37,237 nt of DNA from NCBI GenBank assembly GCA_903823665.1, contig CAIJTR010000107.1, forward strand, positions 1-37,237, read 5' to 3'. Both the position numbers and the translations under genes were made by a program. The stretch's first letter is position 1, and the number at the start of each line of letters is the position of its first letter. The notes beneath the pieces were generated by a model. The model worked only from the letters and a program-made list of their open reading frames with translations, searched no databases and was not told where the DNA came from. Below, in pieces: positions 1-11,553 of this stretch. This stretch comes from an uncultured Rhodospirillales bacterium (GTDB lineage Bacteria; Pseudomonadota; Alphaproteobacteria; Acetobacterales; Acetobacteraceae).

Positions 1-2141
<2,141 letters not shown>

Positions 2142-2188
2142 GCACATATCGTTCCGCAAATGCCTCGCGTGGCGTCTAGGATGGAAAA

Positions 2189-3247
2189 ATGAGCCAACCC
2201 GGCCCGCACCGGTTGATCGGCGTGGAAATAGCACGCGGCATCGCAGCATCCTGCGTCGTGCTCTATCACTGCGCCCGACACCTCAACGCCGATCACGCCA
2301 CGCCCTGGCTGATGTCGTTCTGGCAGTTCGGCCATGCCGGTGTTGACCTGTTCTTCGTCATCAGTGGATTCATCATCACCTACGTCCATCATGACGATAT
2401 CGGTTCGCCACATCGTCTAGGCCGCTACATTGCGCGGCGATTCCAGCGCATCTATCCGCTCTATTGGATCGCCACAGCCGCCACGCTTTTTTTGGAACTG
2501 GCGGCCGGGCACGGTCTGCCCTCCATCAGCCATGTTCTCAACTCCCTCTCGCTCCAGCCGTTCGCCGGGGAGCCGATTTTGGGAGTGGCCTGGACACTTC
2601 AATATGAAGTCACCTTCTACATCGTCTTTGGCCTTGCGATCTGGAACCGCAATCTGGGGTTTGTGCTGGGCGTGATCTGGCTGGCGCTGATTGGGACGGT
2701 TGCCGTTGCAGGCCCGCTTCCTTTCGTACCGCCATTGCTGACATCAGCGTTCAGCCTCCAATTCCTGTTCGGCGTGCTGGCGGCTGTCTGGCTGCGGCGC
2801 AGTCCTGCCACCATTCCGCCATGGCTTTGGCACGCAGGCCTCGCAGGCGTTGCCATCGCGGCCTTCGCCGAGGACATGGGGTGGATGAACGGATATGCCG
2901 AACCCGCGCGGCTCGCATACGGCATCCCTTCCGGCCTGATCATCCTGGGTGCCGCGCTGCGAAGTGCTCGCGCAAACACCAAGGCAACCCCGCTGCTCAC
3001 CGCCCTCGGATCGGCCTCCTATTCCATCTACCTGTTCCAGTTCGTCTTTATCGGCATCGCGTGGCAGGCATGGACCCACATCGTGCCAAAGGGCCTTGCC
3101 CCTGACTGGGCGGCGTTCGTCGTCCTCGGCATTGCGGGCATCGTCGGCGGCTGCGTTGTCTCCCGCACTTGCGAATACCCCCTGCTTGGGTGGATACGCA
3201 CCCATATGAACGCTGATCGCCGCAGGCCCGGAATGCCCGTCGCCTGA
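2189..3247 (+). CDS. Acyltransferase 3 family membrane protein
   Basis: A 352-residue integral membrane acyltransferase of the OafA/NodX (acyltransferase 3) type. It is predicted to acetylate or acylate a glycan or other envelope substrate; the acceptor cannot be read from sequence. The N-terminus carries the family pattern: RLIGVEIARGIAASCVVLYH with a helix and His, then GHAGVDLFFVISGFII, then RYIARRFQRIYPLYW. About nine or ten hydrophobic segments follow. The ATG at 2189 is preceded by AGGATGG. It lies 47 bases after the SirB1-like gene on the same strand and 38 bases before gshB, so it may be part of the same transcript, but nothing links it functionally to them. Confidence 0.88.
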   Translation: MSQPGPHRLIGVEIARGIAASCVVLYHCARHLNADHATPWLMSFWQFGHAGVDLFFVISGFIITYVHHDDIGSPHRLGRYIARRFQRIYPLYWIATAATLFLELAAGHGLPSISHVLNSLSLQPFAGEPILGVAWTLQYEVTFYIVFGLAIWNRNLGFVLGVIWLALIGTVAVAGPLPFVPPLLTSAFSLQFLFGVLAAVWLRRSPATIPPWLWHAGLAGVAIAAFAEDMGWMNGYAEPARLAYGIPSGLIILGAALRSARANTKATPLLTALGSASYSIYLFQFVFIGIAWQAWTHIVPKGLAPDWAAFVVLGIAGIVGGCVVSRTCEYPLLGWIRTHMNADRRRPGMPVA

Positions 3248-3285
3248 GACCGAGCTGCCTGAAGCCAAGCCAAAGGAGTGCCAGA

Positions 3286-4263
3286 ATGTCACGTAGCCTC
3301 AAGATTGCCGTGCAGATGGACCCGATGGAGAGCATTGGCATCGACGGGGATAGCACGTTCCAGCTCATGCTCACCGCGCAGAGCCGTGGCCACAAGCTCT
3401 GGCACTATGAAGTCAAGCACATGTCGCTCAGCGAGGGCGTGCGCATGCCGGACGGCGCGCGTGGAACGCGGCTCACCGCCCGCGCCCGGCCCGTCACGGT
3501 GCAGCGCGTGCGCGGCGACCATTTCAAGTTCGGCCCGGAAGAAGTACTCGACCTCGGCAGCATGGACAGCATCCTGATGCGTCAGGACCCGCCATTCGAC
3601 ATGGCCTACATCACCGCCACCCACATGCTCGAACACATCCACCCGAAAACGCTGGTGGTGAACGACCCCGCCTCCGTCCGCAACGCGCCAGAAAAACTGC
3701 TCGTCACGCATTTCCCAGACCTCATGCCGCCCACCCTCGTCACCTGGGATGTGGACGCCATTCGCGGCTTTCGCGCCACCTACAAGGACATCATCGTCAA
3801 GCCGCTGTTTGGCAATGGCGGGGCCGGCGTGTTCCGCATCCGCCATGACGATCCAAACCTGAACTCCCTGCTGGAAATGCACTTCGCCCGCTCACGTGAG
3901 CCGTTGATGATCCAGCGCTACGAGCCCGCTGTCCGCCAAGGCGACAAACGCATCATCCTGATCGACGGCGTGGCCATGGGTGCCGTCAACCGCGTCCCCG
4001 CCGAGGGCGAGGCACGCAGCAACATGCATGTCGGCGGCCGCCCGGAAAAAGTCGAGATGACCGCGCGCGATCTCGAAATCTGCGCCGCCATCGGGCCGAC
4101 GCTGAAAGCCCAGGGCCTGATCTTCGTCGGCATCGACGTGATCGGCGAATGGCTGACCGAGATCAACGTCACCAGCCCCACCGGCCTGCAGGAAATCGCC
4201 CGCTTCGACGGCATTGATCTCGCTGCCTCAATTATCGAAGTCATCGAGGCCAAGTGCGGCTGA
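3286..4263 (+). CDS. gshB: Glutathione synthetase
   Basis: Joins gamma-glutamylcysteine and glycine with ATP to form glutathione in the cytosol. The 325-residue length matches the bacterial GshB family (E. coli about 316). The N-terminal substrate domain begins MSRSLKIAVQMDPMESIGID and contains RQDPPFDMAYITATHMLE. The ATP-grasp domain has VKPLFGNGGAGVFRI and the C-terminal metal/ATP site EINVTSPTGLQEI. A clear AAAGGAG lies a few bases upstream of the ATG. gshA is not in the window. The neighbours are unrelated by pathway, apart from thiol and metal homeostasis shared loosely with the downstream metal exporter. Confidence 0.96.
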   Translation: MSRSLKIAVQMDPMESIGIDGDSTFQLMLTAQSRGHKLWHYEVKHMSLSEGVRMPDGARGTRLTARARPVTVQRVRGDHFKFGPEEVLDLGSMDSILMRQDPPFDMAYITATHMLEHIHPKTLVVNDPASVRNAPEKLLVTHFPDLMPPTLVTWDVDAIRGFRATYKDIIVKPLFGNGGAGVFRIRHDDPNLNSLLEMHFARSREPLMIQRYEPAVRQGDKRIILIDGVAMGAVNRVPAEGEARSNMHVGGRPEKVEMTARDLEICAAIGPTLKAQGLIFVGIDVIGEWLTEINVTSPTGLQEIARFDGIDLAASIIEVIEAKCG

Positions 4264-4329
4264 TGCAATAGTATCCGCTGGTCTTTTGGTGGCAGAACCC
4301 ACGTCGTAGTTTCGCCAAAGGCCAGCGAT

Positions 4330-5322
4330 ATGAGCAGCACAACCGAAATCCACAGCCACGTCTTCCTTGGCGATGGGCATGAGGCCAATGAACGCCGCAC
4401 CTGGGCGGTGATCGTGCTGTGCTCGATCATGATGGTGCTCGAAATTGTGGGCGGCTGGCTGTTCGGCTCCATCGCCCTGGTGGCAGACGGTCTGCACATG
4501 AGCACCCATGCAGGTGCCATGCTGATCGCGGCACTGGCCTACACCTATGCCCGCACCCATGCCGAGGATCGCCGGTTCACCTTTGGCACCGGCAAACTTG
4601 GTGATCTCGCCGGTTTCACCAGCGCCATCATTCTCGGCATGATCGCGCTGCTGATCCTCTACGAATCGCTCGATCGCCTGCTGCACCCCGCCCCCATCTC
4701 GTTCAGTGAGGCGATCCCGATTGCCGTGCTCGGCCTGCTTGTCAACGTCGCCAGCGCGTGGCTGTTGAGCGGGGGGCATCACGGCCATAGCCACGGCCAT
4801 TCACACGCCCACGCGCATGACCACGACCATGATCACGCCCACAGCGACCATGGCGACGATCACGGTCACGATCACGGTCACGATCACGATCACGGGGCGC
4901 ATGGCCACGACAACAACATGCGCGCCGCCTTCATGCACATCCTCGCCGATGCCGCCGTATCGGTGCTCGTCATCGTGGGCCTGTTGCTCGCCCGCAGCTT
5001 CGGCTGGAGCTGGACCGATCCCGCCGCCGGCATCATCGGCGCGGTGGTGATCGCAAGTTGGTCCTACGGCCTCATCCGGGACACCGGGGCCATCCTGCTC
5101 GACATGAGCCCCAGCACCGGCCTCGCCAAGCGCATCAGTGAAACTGTGGTGATGGAAGGCGATCGCGTGGCCGACCTCCACCTATGGCGGCTCGGGCCGG
5201 GCCATCTCGGGGCCATCGTTTCCGTCGTCAGCGCCGCGGGGCGTTCATCGGAATTCTACCACGCCCGCCTGCGCCCGTTTGACGAACTCTCGCACATCAC
5301 CGTCGAGGTCAGGCGCGGCTGA
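4330..5322 (+). CDS. dmeF: CDF-family Co2+/Ni2+ efflux transporter DmeF
   Basis: An inner-membrane cation diffusion facilitator that exports divalent metals in exchange for protons. It is 330 residues. The DmeF-type N-terminus (ERRTWAVIVLCSIMMVLEIVGG) is followed by a first metal-site helix (LVADGLHMSTHAGAMLIAAL) and a conserved GTGKLGDLAGFTSAI segment. A His/Asp-rich cytoplasmic loop covers about residues 150-197, encoded by short tandem repeats of GATCACGGTCAC type at about 4800-4905. The second metal-site helix contains HILADAAVSVLVIVG. In several alphaproteobacteria dmeF sits beside the CsoR/RcnR-type repressor gene dmeR; none is present here. The ATG at 4330 has only a weak AAAGG. The 3' end overlaps the convergent EamA gene by 14 bases. 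Confidence 0.9.
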   Translation: MSSTTEIHSHVFLGDGHEANERRTWAVIVLCSIMMVLEIVGGWLFGSIALVADGLHMSTHAGAMLIAALAYTYARTHAEDRRFTFGTGKLGDLAGFTSAIILGMIALLILYESLDRLLHPAPISFSEAIPIAVLGLLVNVASAWLLSGGHHGHSHGHSHAHAHDHDHDHAHSDHGDDHGHDHGHDHDHGAHGHDNNMRAAFMHILADAAVSVLVIVGLLLARSFGWSWTDPAAGIIGAVVIASWSYGLIRDTGAILLDMSPSTGLAKRISETVVMEGDRVADLHLWRLGPGHLGAIVSVVSAAGRSSEFYHARLRPFDELSHITVEVRRG

Positions 5323-6193
5323 ATTTCTTCAGCAGGCGCCCATCAATCGCCGCCAACCCCAGCGCGATCAGCGCCATCCCGCCCACGGCACCGGCCGTGA
5401 CCGGCTCGCCCAGCACCAGCCATCCGAGGAACAGAGCGGAGACGGGCACCAGCAGTGTCACCAGCGAAAGATTGGTCGCCCCCGCACTCGCCAGCAGCGC
5501 GAAGAAAATCAGATACGCCATTCCCGTGCAGACCAACCCAAGCCCCGCCACGGCGATCCAACCGGCAGTGTCAGGGCTCGAAAGCGCCCAAGGCCGGTCA
5601 AAGATCAGCACCAGCGGCACCAAAATAACCATGGCCGTTGAAAGCTGCGCCCACGCCAGCACCGGCGGGGCCACGCCGGACACGCGCCGGCCGAACGGCA
5701 AGGCGAAGCCGTAGCAAATCGCGGCTCCCAAACACGCAAGCTGCCCCAGCAAATCCGCACCCAGCAAAGCGTCCGGCCCCACCAGCACCGCCACACCCGC
5801 CAGCCCGCAAAGCACGCCTGCCATACGCGGCCACGTCAACGGGTCGGTGCGCCACACCAAACCCGTCACCAGCACCACAAACACCGGCGTCATTGCGTTC
5901 AGAATAGAGGCAATGCCCCCGGTCACACGTGTCTCCCCCCACGCCAACAGCGTGAACGGGATGACGTTGTTCAGCGTCGCCATCACCGCAATCCGTCCCC
6001 ATTGCGCGCGGGGAATGACAATCGGAACACCGGCCACCCTCAAATAAACGGCAATGAACGCCGATCCGATTGCCACCCGGCTCAACACCGTCGTCAGCGG
6101 CGGCAACTCACCCGCCAAAATCCGGTAGAACAGGAACGAGCCGCCCCAGAGGGCAGACAAGGAAATCAGCCGTATCCAGTCGGAGCGTTTCAT
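5309..6193 (-). CDS. EamA/DMT-family transporter (RhaT/YdcZ-like exporter)
   Basis: A 294-residue drug/metabolite transporter superfamily protein in the inner membrane. It has about ten hydrophobic helices arranged as two EamA repeats. The first starts at IRLISLSALWGGSFLFYRIL and the second around GQLACLGAAICYGFALPFGR. The substrate is unknown; amino-acid or metabolite export is typical of the family. It begins 52 bases after the tamB stop on the same strand, so it may be transcribed from the tamA-tamB promoter. No strong ribosome-binding site precedes ATG 6193. It ends tail to tail with dmeF, overlapping by 14 bases. Confidence 0.9.
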   Translation of the reverse strand: MKRSDWIRLISLSALWGGSFLFYRILAGELPPLTTVLSRVAIGSAFIAVYLRVAGVPIVIPRAQWGRIAVMATLNNVIPFTLLAWGETRVTGGIASILNAMTPVFVVLVTGLVWRTDPLTWPRMAGVLCGLAGVAVLVGPDALLGADLLGQLACLGAAICYGFALPFGRRVSGVAPPVLAWAQLSTAMVILVPLVLIFDRPWALSSPDTAGWIAVAGLGLVCTGMAYLIFFALLASAGATNLSLVTLLVPVSALFLGWLVLGEPVTAGAVGGMALIALGLAAIDGRLLKKFSRA

Positions 6194-6245
6194 GCACGCG
6201 GTCTAGCCGCATCAGCCTGCCGCCGATATCCGCTTTCTTGTGCGC

Positions 6246-9200
6246 TCAGTATTCGAACTCATAGACAATCCCCACCTGATTGCCCGTCGGCGGAGCACCC
6301 GGAACCGGTGATGCCGCAGCCGCCGGGGCCACGCCAAGATCCGCCTCCAGCCGCAACCCGCGCGCCAGATCAAGCCGCAAGGTGGCCTGACTGCCGCTGC
6401 CGCCGGTCGATTGCTTGGCCCCCACGTAAACACCCTTCGCAATCGTCCGTCCGGCCTCCACACTGGGTGCCGCACCCGGCGCGCTGTTCACCGTGAGCAC
6501 GTCCAGCCCCAGCCGTTTGCGCGCCGCACCCAGCGGGTCAATCCCGCCACTGCCGCCAACATCGGCCAACTGCGCCAGCCCTGCCGCAATCTGCGCCAGC
6601 TGTAGCGGCGTGAGGTCCGCCGCACTGCGATGGAACAGCAGCTGCGCCAGCACCTCATCCTGCGGCAGCTCCGGCAACGAACTCAGCTTGATCGAAGGCG
6701 CGCTCGCCGTTCCCGTCACCGCAAGGGTCGCTGTCACACTGCTCGATGAACTGGTGGCGGCAAAATCCAGCGTCGGATCAATCGGCAAATGCCCGTCAAA
6801 CGCCACCAGCCCGCTGGTGAAATTCAAATTCTGCCCGGCCAGACTGTATTGCCCGCGCCGCAGCTTGAACCCGCCTTCCGGCTTCGGGTTCGCTGCCGTC
6901 CCGCCAATATGCAGCCGCCCACCCAACTCCGCATCCAGCCCACTGCCACGGACATAAACCTGATCAGGCGCAGACAGCACCACATCCAAAGCCACGTCCG
7001 CAGGCGGTGGCGGAGGTGGTGTCGGGTTGCCTTTCTGGCGCAGCTTCAAATTCGGCAAATTGGCGGGTTGATGCTGGGGCAGATTGATCTCAGTCCGCCC
7101 CAGCTTGATCGTCCCACCCGCCGCCATCGCTGATTGCAACGCCCCTGAAAGATGCAAATCCGCATCAAACACAGTCGTCAGCAGATCGCTCACCACCGGG
7201 CTTGCCTTGTTGGCCGACAGCGCGAAATCCACCGGCATCGGTGCCACCAAACCCAGCGATCCGTGTGCCGCCATGCTGCCAGACCCAGCCTTGGCCGTCA
7301 GGCTCTCCAGCACCACGCCATCCGCCGAACCTCGCGCAGTCGCCGCAATATCGCTCAGCCGCACACCCTGGCTCGGCATCGTCAGCGAGCCCTGCTGCAA
7401 CGTTAGCGTTCCCGATGGCCGCGGCTCCGTTCCGCTCAGCCCGCCATCCAGCGCCAGCATACCGCGCAGTTGCAGCCCCGAACGCGCCAGCAACGGATCA
7501 AGCAGCGCCAGATTGGCATGGCCCCGTGTCGTCAGATCATACACCCCGCCCGCACTGATCGGCACGCTGCCACTCCACTGCAGCGCACTCGATCCCGCAG
7601 TCAGATTGCCACTCGTCTGCGCCCGTGCGCCCTGCAACGTCCCCGTCGCGTCAACGCTGATGGCTGGCAGCCCTGGATACTCCCGCAACCGCAACCCGCT
7701 GCCATGCACATTCACGCTGCCGGTTGGTGCCACCGTCGTCCCCTGCAACCGCGCATCTGCCTGCAAGCTGCCCGAAGCATGCAACGCCGGATCATACACC
7801 GCGGCCAACTCCGCAGGCACCGCCCGTAGCGATGCCGTAAGGTTCAGCGCAGGCGAAACCTGTCCGGCCACATCCAGAGAACTGCCGCCGAACAGCAACT
7901 TCGTAGGCCCCAGCGTCACATTCGGCGCATAGGTGATCGTGGTCGGCGCACCCAACCGCAGCGTCTGGTTTCGCATCGTCGCCTGCAGACTGGCCAGCCG
8001 AAGCTGACTGTCTGCCGCATTCAACGTTGCCGAAGCAGCAATCGAGGCAGTTCCGGTCGCCGACAACTTCAAAGCCAACGCATTCGCCGATCCCTGCGCG
8101 TCCAGCTTCACAGCCTCACGAATGCTGCCAGACGTCACCCCATCCGCCACCAAACTCGCGGCCGCGACCGGCGTACTCCCAGCAGGATCAGCGACCCGCC
8201 CGGTCAGCGTCGCCTTGCCAACACTCAGGCCAGACATCGCCGCCCGGTTCATCTCCGCCGTGAAATTCACCACTGGGGATGCGCCATCCCGGCCAATTTC
8301 AACATGCGCCTTGGCACTCCCCGCCGTTGCCGGGCTCGGCAGCCGCGCCGCATCCACATCCAAATACCCACTCGGCAGCCCACCATCCGCCGCCGCCGTG
8401 AGCACGCCCTTGCCGACAATCCCGGCAAACCGCGCATCGGCAATCGTCACCACCGGCTGATGATCCGGGCCGAGCGCCACGTTCACCTCCAGCGCCACCG
8501 GCTCACCCTGGTACGCCCCGTTCAGCACCGCATGCCCCGTCGGCGCATCCGGCACGCCATGTGCGTCGATATCCCCCGTCACAGCACTGGTCACACCGCC
8601 CGCCTTGAGGTCGGATAGCAAATGCGCCGTTACATCCAGCGCACCCACAGCGCCATCCACCCGCCCAGCGAGATCAGCCTTGCCCGCCGCATCCGGTGTG
8701 AACGCCTCAATGCGCGGAACACTCAGATGATACGCGAGCGCCAGCTTGTCCGAAGGAACCGCGCCCTCAACCGAAAGCTCCCCAACCCCAGTCACCGCGT
8801 GCGCTGAAAGGGCAGGCGTGGCGGAGGGCTGATAATGCACATCCAGCGTCACCGGGTCCGCACCCAGCAACTCTGGCTTGCTCCCCGGCAGCTTCAGCCC
8901 GGCAATGTCTGCATGAACCGTCGCGTTGTCGGCATTTCCGATGAGCTTCAGATCAAGATGCGACGCCGACACACCGGCATGAGCCGGCTGATCCACCGCG
9001 AAATGCAGATCCCCCGACAAGGCGTTGAGATCAACGACGCCATCCCCCCGCGCCATCATCCCCAACGCATCCAGCGTCACCATCGCCGAAGCCTTATTGA
9101 AAGGCCCGCTCACATGCGCCGACAGCTTCCCCGGCCCCTGCCCCAGCAGATCAGCCGATGCGGCGGCGGCCTTCACGTCCAATCCGCCCTGCCCGTAGGC

Positions 9201-9659
9201 CCCGCCACCATCAAGCGAAAAGCTCAACTCCGGCAGTTCGACCATCCCCGCATGGATCGTCTCCACCGCAATCCGATACGGCAGATCGAGAGAGGAGGAC
9301 GACGACGAAGTAGCGCCGCTCCCCTTCGGATACCGCGACACATGCACCCGCGAGACCGACAGCAGAGACGCGTTGATCTGCTTCTCCAACAATCCACGCA
9401 GCTGCCATTGCAGCGCCAAATCATCAATCTCCAGCCACACGCCCGTGACGTCCGCCACCGTCACCCGGCGCGCCCGCACATCATCGGGAATATGCCCGTC
9501 CAGGCCCTCGATCGAAACGCCGCCCACCGCCGCCGCACGTTCCAGCAGATGCCGCCCGGCCTCGGTGTTGATGCCGAACACCACAGCGGCACCGAGCACG
9601 CCCAGGAACACCGCAAGGCTCGCCACAGCCGCAAACGCAACGCGCAAAAGCCGGATCAA
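6246..9659 (-). CDS. tamB: Translocation and assembly module inner-membrane protein TamB
   Basis: A 1137-residue AsmA/TamB-type protein bridging the inner membrane and TamA. It is implicated in outer-membrane protein insertion and lipid transport across the periplasm. One N-terminal membrane anchor (VAFAAVASLAVFLGVLGAAV) is followed by INTEAGRHLLERAA and a very long, repetitive beta-rich region. The C-terminal DUF490/TamB domain (GQYSLAGQNLNFTSGLVAFDG, with KRLGLDVLTV and VEAGRTIAKGVYVGAKQ) ends in an aromatic EFEY. Two oddities: a poly-Ser stretch near residue 120 and a proline run (PTPPPPPP) before the C-terminal domain. The start overlaps the tamA stop by four bases (ATGA), indicating coupled translation. 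Shorter than E. coli TamB (1259) but normal for the class. Confidence 0.95.
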   Translation of the reverse strand: MIRLLRVAFAAVASLAVFLGVLGAAVVFGINTEAGRHLLERAAAVGGVSIEGLDGHIPDDVRARRVTVADVTGVWLEIDDLALQWQLRGLLEKQINASLLSVSRVHVSRYPKGSGATSSSSSSLDLPYRIAVETIHAGMVELPELSFSLDGGGAYGQGGLDVKAAAASADLLGQGPGKLSAHVSGPFNKASAMVTLDALGMMARGDGVVDLNALSGDLHFAVDQPAHAGVSASHLDLKLIGNADNATVHADIAGLKLPGSKPELLGADPVTLDVHYQPSATPALSAHAVTGVGELSVEGAVPSDKLALAYHLSVPRIEAFTPDAAGKADLAGRVDGAVGALDVTAHLLSDLKAGGVTSAVTGDIDAHGVPDAPTGHAVLNGAYQGEPVALEVNVALGPDHQPVVTIADARFAGIVGKGVLTAAADGGLPSGYLDVDAARLPSPATAGSAKAHVEIGRDGASPVVNFTAEMNRAAMSGLSVGKATLTGRVADPAGSTPVAAASLVADGVTSGSIREAVKLDAQGSANALALKLSATGTASIAASATLNAADSQLRLASLQATMRNQTLRLGAPTTITYAPNVTLGPTKLLFGGSSLDVAGQVSPALNLTASLRAVPAELAAVYDPALHASGSLQADARLQGTTVAPTGSVNVHGSGLRLREYPGLPAISVDATGTLQGARAQTSGNLTAGSSALQWSGSVPISAGGVYDLTTRGHANLALLDPLLARSGLQLRGMLALDGGLSGTEPRPSGTLTLQQGSLTMPSQGVRLSDIAATARGSADGVVLESLTAKAGSGSMAAHGSLGLVAPMPVDFALSANKASPVVSDLLTTVFDADLHLSGALQSAMAAGGTIKLGRTEINLPQHQPANLPNLKLRQKGNPTPPPPPPADVALDVVLSAPDQVYVRGSGLDAELGGRLHIGGTAANPKPEGGFKLRRGQYSLAGQNLNFTSGLVAFDGHLPIDPTLDFAATSSSSSVTATLAVTGTASAPSIKLSSLPELPQDEVLAQLLFHRSAADLTPLQLAQIAAGLAQLADVGGSGGIDPLGAARKRLGLDVLTVNSAPGAAPSVEAGRTIAKGVYVGAKQSTGGSGSQATLRLDLARGLRLEADLGVAPAAAASPVPGAPPTGNQVGIVYEFEY

Positions 9660-11497
9660 AACGCCTCTCCCAGCCCAATATAGGCCTCGAAGCTGTCGCT
9701 GCCGTGCTGATGGATCAGCGGAATGGCGAAATCTGCGCGGATCGGCCCGATGCTGGTGTAATACCGTCCGCCAATCCCCACGCCGGTGCGGAACTTGCCA
9801 GTGAACGGCAACCCGTTATTCGCCACCTGCCCGGCGTCCACGAAACCCGCCACGCCATAGCTCTCGCCAATCCGCTGCCGGAATTCCACCGTTCCCGCCG
9901 AAAGTGCAGTGCCACCCTGCGGCTTGCCGTTGCTCAGGCTTGGTCCGACCGACTGATACCGATAGCCGCGAATGGTGCCGCTGCCGCCGCCATAAAATCG
10001 CTGATCCGGCGGAATATCTGCGGGCTTCACACTGCCCACTGTGCCGATCACCCCGCGCAGCGCCAGCACGCCGCGCCCGGCACCCTCCAGATCAACATAT
10101 CCCGCCCCACTCACCTGCGCGATGAGAAAGCTTGCACTGTGGCGGCTCAGGCTCTCCGACGGCGTCAGCAACGCATCCGCCCGAATGCCGGATGTCGGCT
10201 CGATCAGGCTGTTCGACGTATCGTAATGCAGCCCCAACGGGGCCTGCAGCAGGCTGTAGCTCCGGCCGATTTTGTCCTGCACGAAATACGCCTGCTCGCC
10301 CGTCACCCCAACGCTCGCGGTCCATTGCGGGGCCAGCCTGCGTCTCAGCGTTGTGCCGATCACCACCGCCGTACGGTCATACGCCTCCAACGTCTCGCGG
10401 ATCGCCAAGGCAGAAAAATCCAAACTCTGCCCGCGCCGTCGCCAGTCTGGCAACGTGAGCAGGCTTGCGATTTTGTATCCGGGCTGCCGCGCGGCACTTG
10501 CTGCAATCTGGTCGATCCCCGCCGAAAGGTTCAGCACCTCTGCCCGGCCCAGCAGGTTGCGATTGGTCCAGGCCACGGTGGTGTTGCCGCCCTGATCCGT
10601 CGAAAACGCTGCGCTGAGGCTCACCGCCCGACGCTTGCGCTCTGTCAGCGCCACCTCCACCGGCAGCGTGCCGTCCGGATCAACAGCACGCCCCGGCACC
10701 AGCCGCACACTCGCCAGCGCCGGCACCTTCGCCAGATCGGCCCGTGCCGCATCCAGCGCCGCTGGACTGAACGGCGTGCCACTCTCCAGCGTCAGCCGCT
10801 TTCGGACATATTCTGCCTGCAAATTCGCAAGCCCGGTCACATCGATCCGCCCGATATTCACCTGCGGCCCGGCATTGACGGCAAATGTCAGATCAACCGT
10901 GCCATCCCCCACATCCGCCACCGGGGGCTCCACCCGCGCCAGCGCATGGCCTGACGCCAGCAGTGCTGATTGCAACGCGGACCCCGCCGCCAGCACCTGG
11001 CTCGCCACCGCGTCATCGCCCTCAGTCAAACCGAGCCTCTGCCCGGCAGCATCGCCCTGCAGGGTGATGTGCCGCAGCTTGAACACCGGCCCCGGCTGCA
11101 GCGTCAGATCCACCGGCACCGCCTTGCCCTCGGGCCACGCCTCCAACGCCGTGGACAGTTCAACATCCTCCAGCGCGTGACCTGCAATCTTGATCTGGGT
11201 CGTCCCGCCGTAATGCCCCAGGCTGTGCATCGCCTGCACCAACCGCTCGGCATCCGTCCGGGCGCGGGCGATCAGCAGGGCAGGGCTTACCTCCCCCTGT
11301 TCCCGCAACTGCACCAGCGTCGCCGATTCCTTCGCCGCATCATCCAGCGCCTTTTCGCCGGTATCATGAATTGTTACGTTATAAATTACCGTATCCGCCG
11401 CCTGACCGTCATGCCACAGCAGCAGAAGCAGGCCCGCCGGAAGCAGACATAGCCGTGCCTTGCGGACGACGCCGCGCAGGTGAAATGGAACTGTCAA
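9656..11497 (-). CDS. tamA: Outer-membrane assembly factor TamA (BamA/Omp85 family)
   Basis: A 613-residue outer-membrane partner of TamB. The signal peptide at residues 1-34 is cleaved near WHDGQA-ADTV. Three POTRA-like domains follow up to about residue 270. The C-terminal Omp85 barrel carries the conserved loop-6 motif IRGY within GGSGTIRGYRYQ. The protein ends in a phenylalanine (AYIGLGEAF), as expected of a BAM-recognised beta-signal. It is the first gene of the leftward tamA-tamB(-eamA) unit. It faces the divergent PlsC-like gene across a 56-base gap that must hold both promoters and shows no clear consensus boxes. Confidence 0.94.
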   Translation of the reverse strand: MTVPFHLRGVVRKARLCLLPAGLLLLLWHDGQAADTVIYNVTIHDTGEKALDDAAKESATLVQLREQGEVSPALLIARARTDAERLVQAMHSLGHYGGTTQIKIAGHALEDVELSTALEAWPEGKAVPVDLTLQPGPVFKLRHITLQGDAAGQRLGLTEGDDAVASQVLAAGSALQSALLASGHALARVEPPVADVGDGTVDLTFAVNAGPQVNIGRIDVTGLANLQAEYVRKRLTLESGTPFSPAALDAARADLAKVPALASVRLVPGRAVDPDGTLPVEVALTERKRRAVSLSAAFSTDQGGNTTVAWTNRNLLGRAEVLNLSAGIDQIAASAARQPGYKIASLLTLPDWRRRGQSLDFSALAIRETLEAYDRTAVVIGTTLRRRLAPQWTASVGVTGEQAYFVQDKIGRSYSLLQAPLGLHYDTSNSLIEPTSGIRADALLTPSESLSRHSASFLIAQVSGAGYVDLEGAGRGVLALRGVIGTVGSVKPADIPPDQRFYGGGSGTIRGYRYQSVGPSLSNGKPQGGTALSAGTVEFRQRIGESYGVAGFVDAGQVANNGLPFTGKFRTGVGIGGRYYTSIGPIRADFAIPLIHQHGSDSFEAYIGLGEAF

Positions 11498-11553
11498 CGA
11501 AGCATCATGAAGGTTTCATTGTTCTTGTTCAGAGGCAGGAGTAATCGCTTGGT

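Noticed and set aside
4801-5181. Val/Met/Ile-repeat minus-strand frame opposite the dmeF His loop
   Set aside because: It is only the complement of the His/Asp codon repeats.
8835-9683. Long plus-strand frames opposite tamB and tamA
   Set aside because: Arg/His/Gln/Pro-rich shadows, whereas the minus-strand proteins show signal, POTRA, barrel and DUF490 features.
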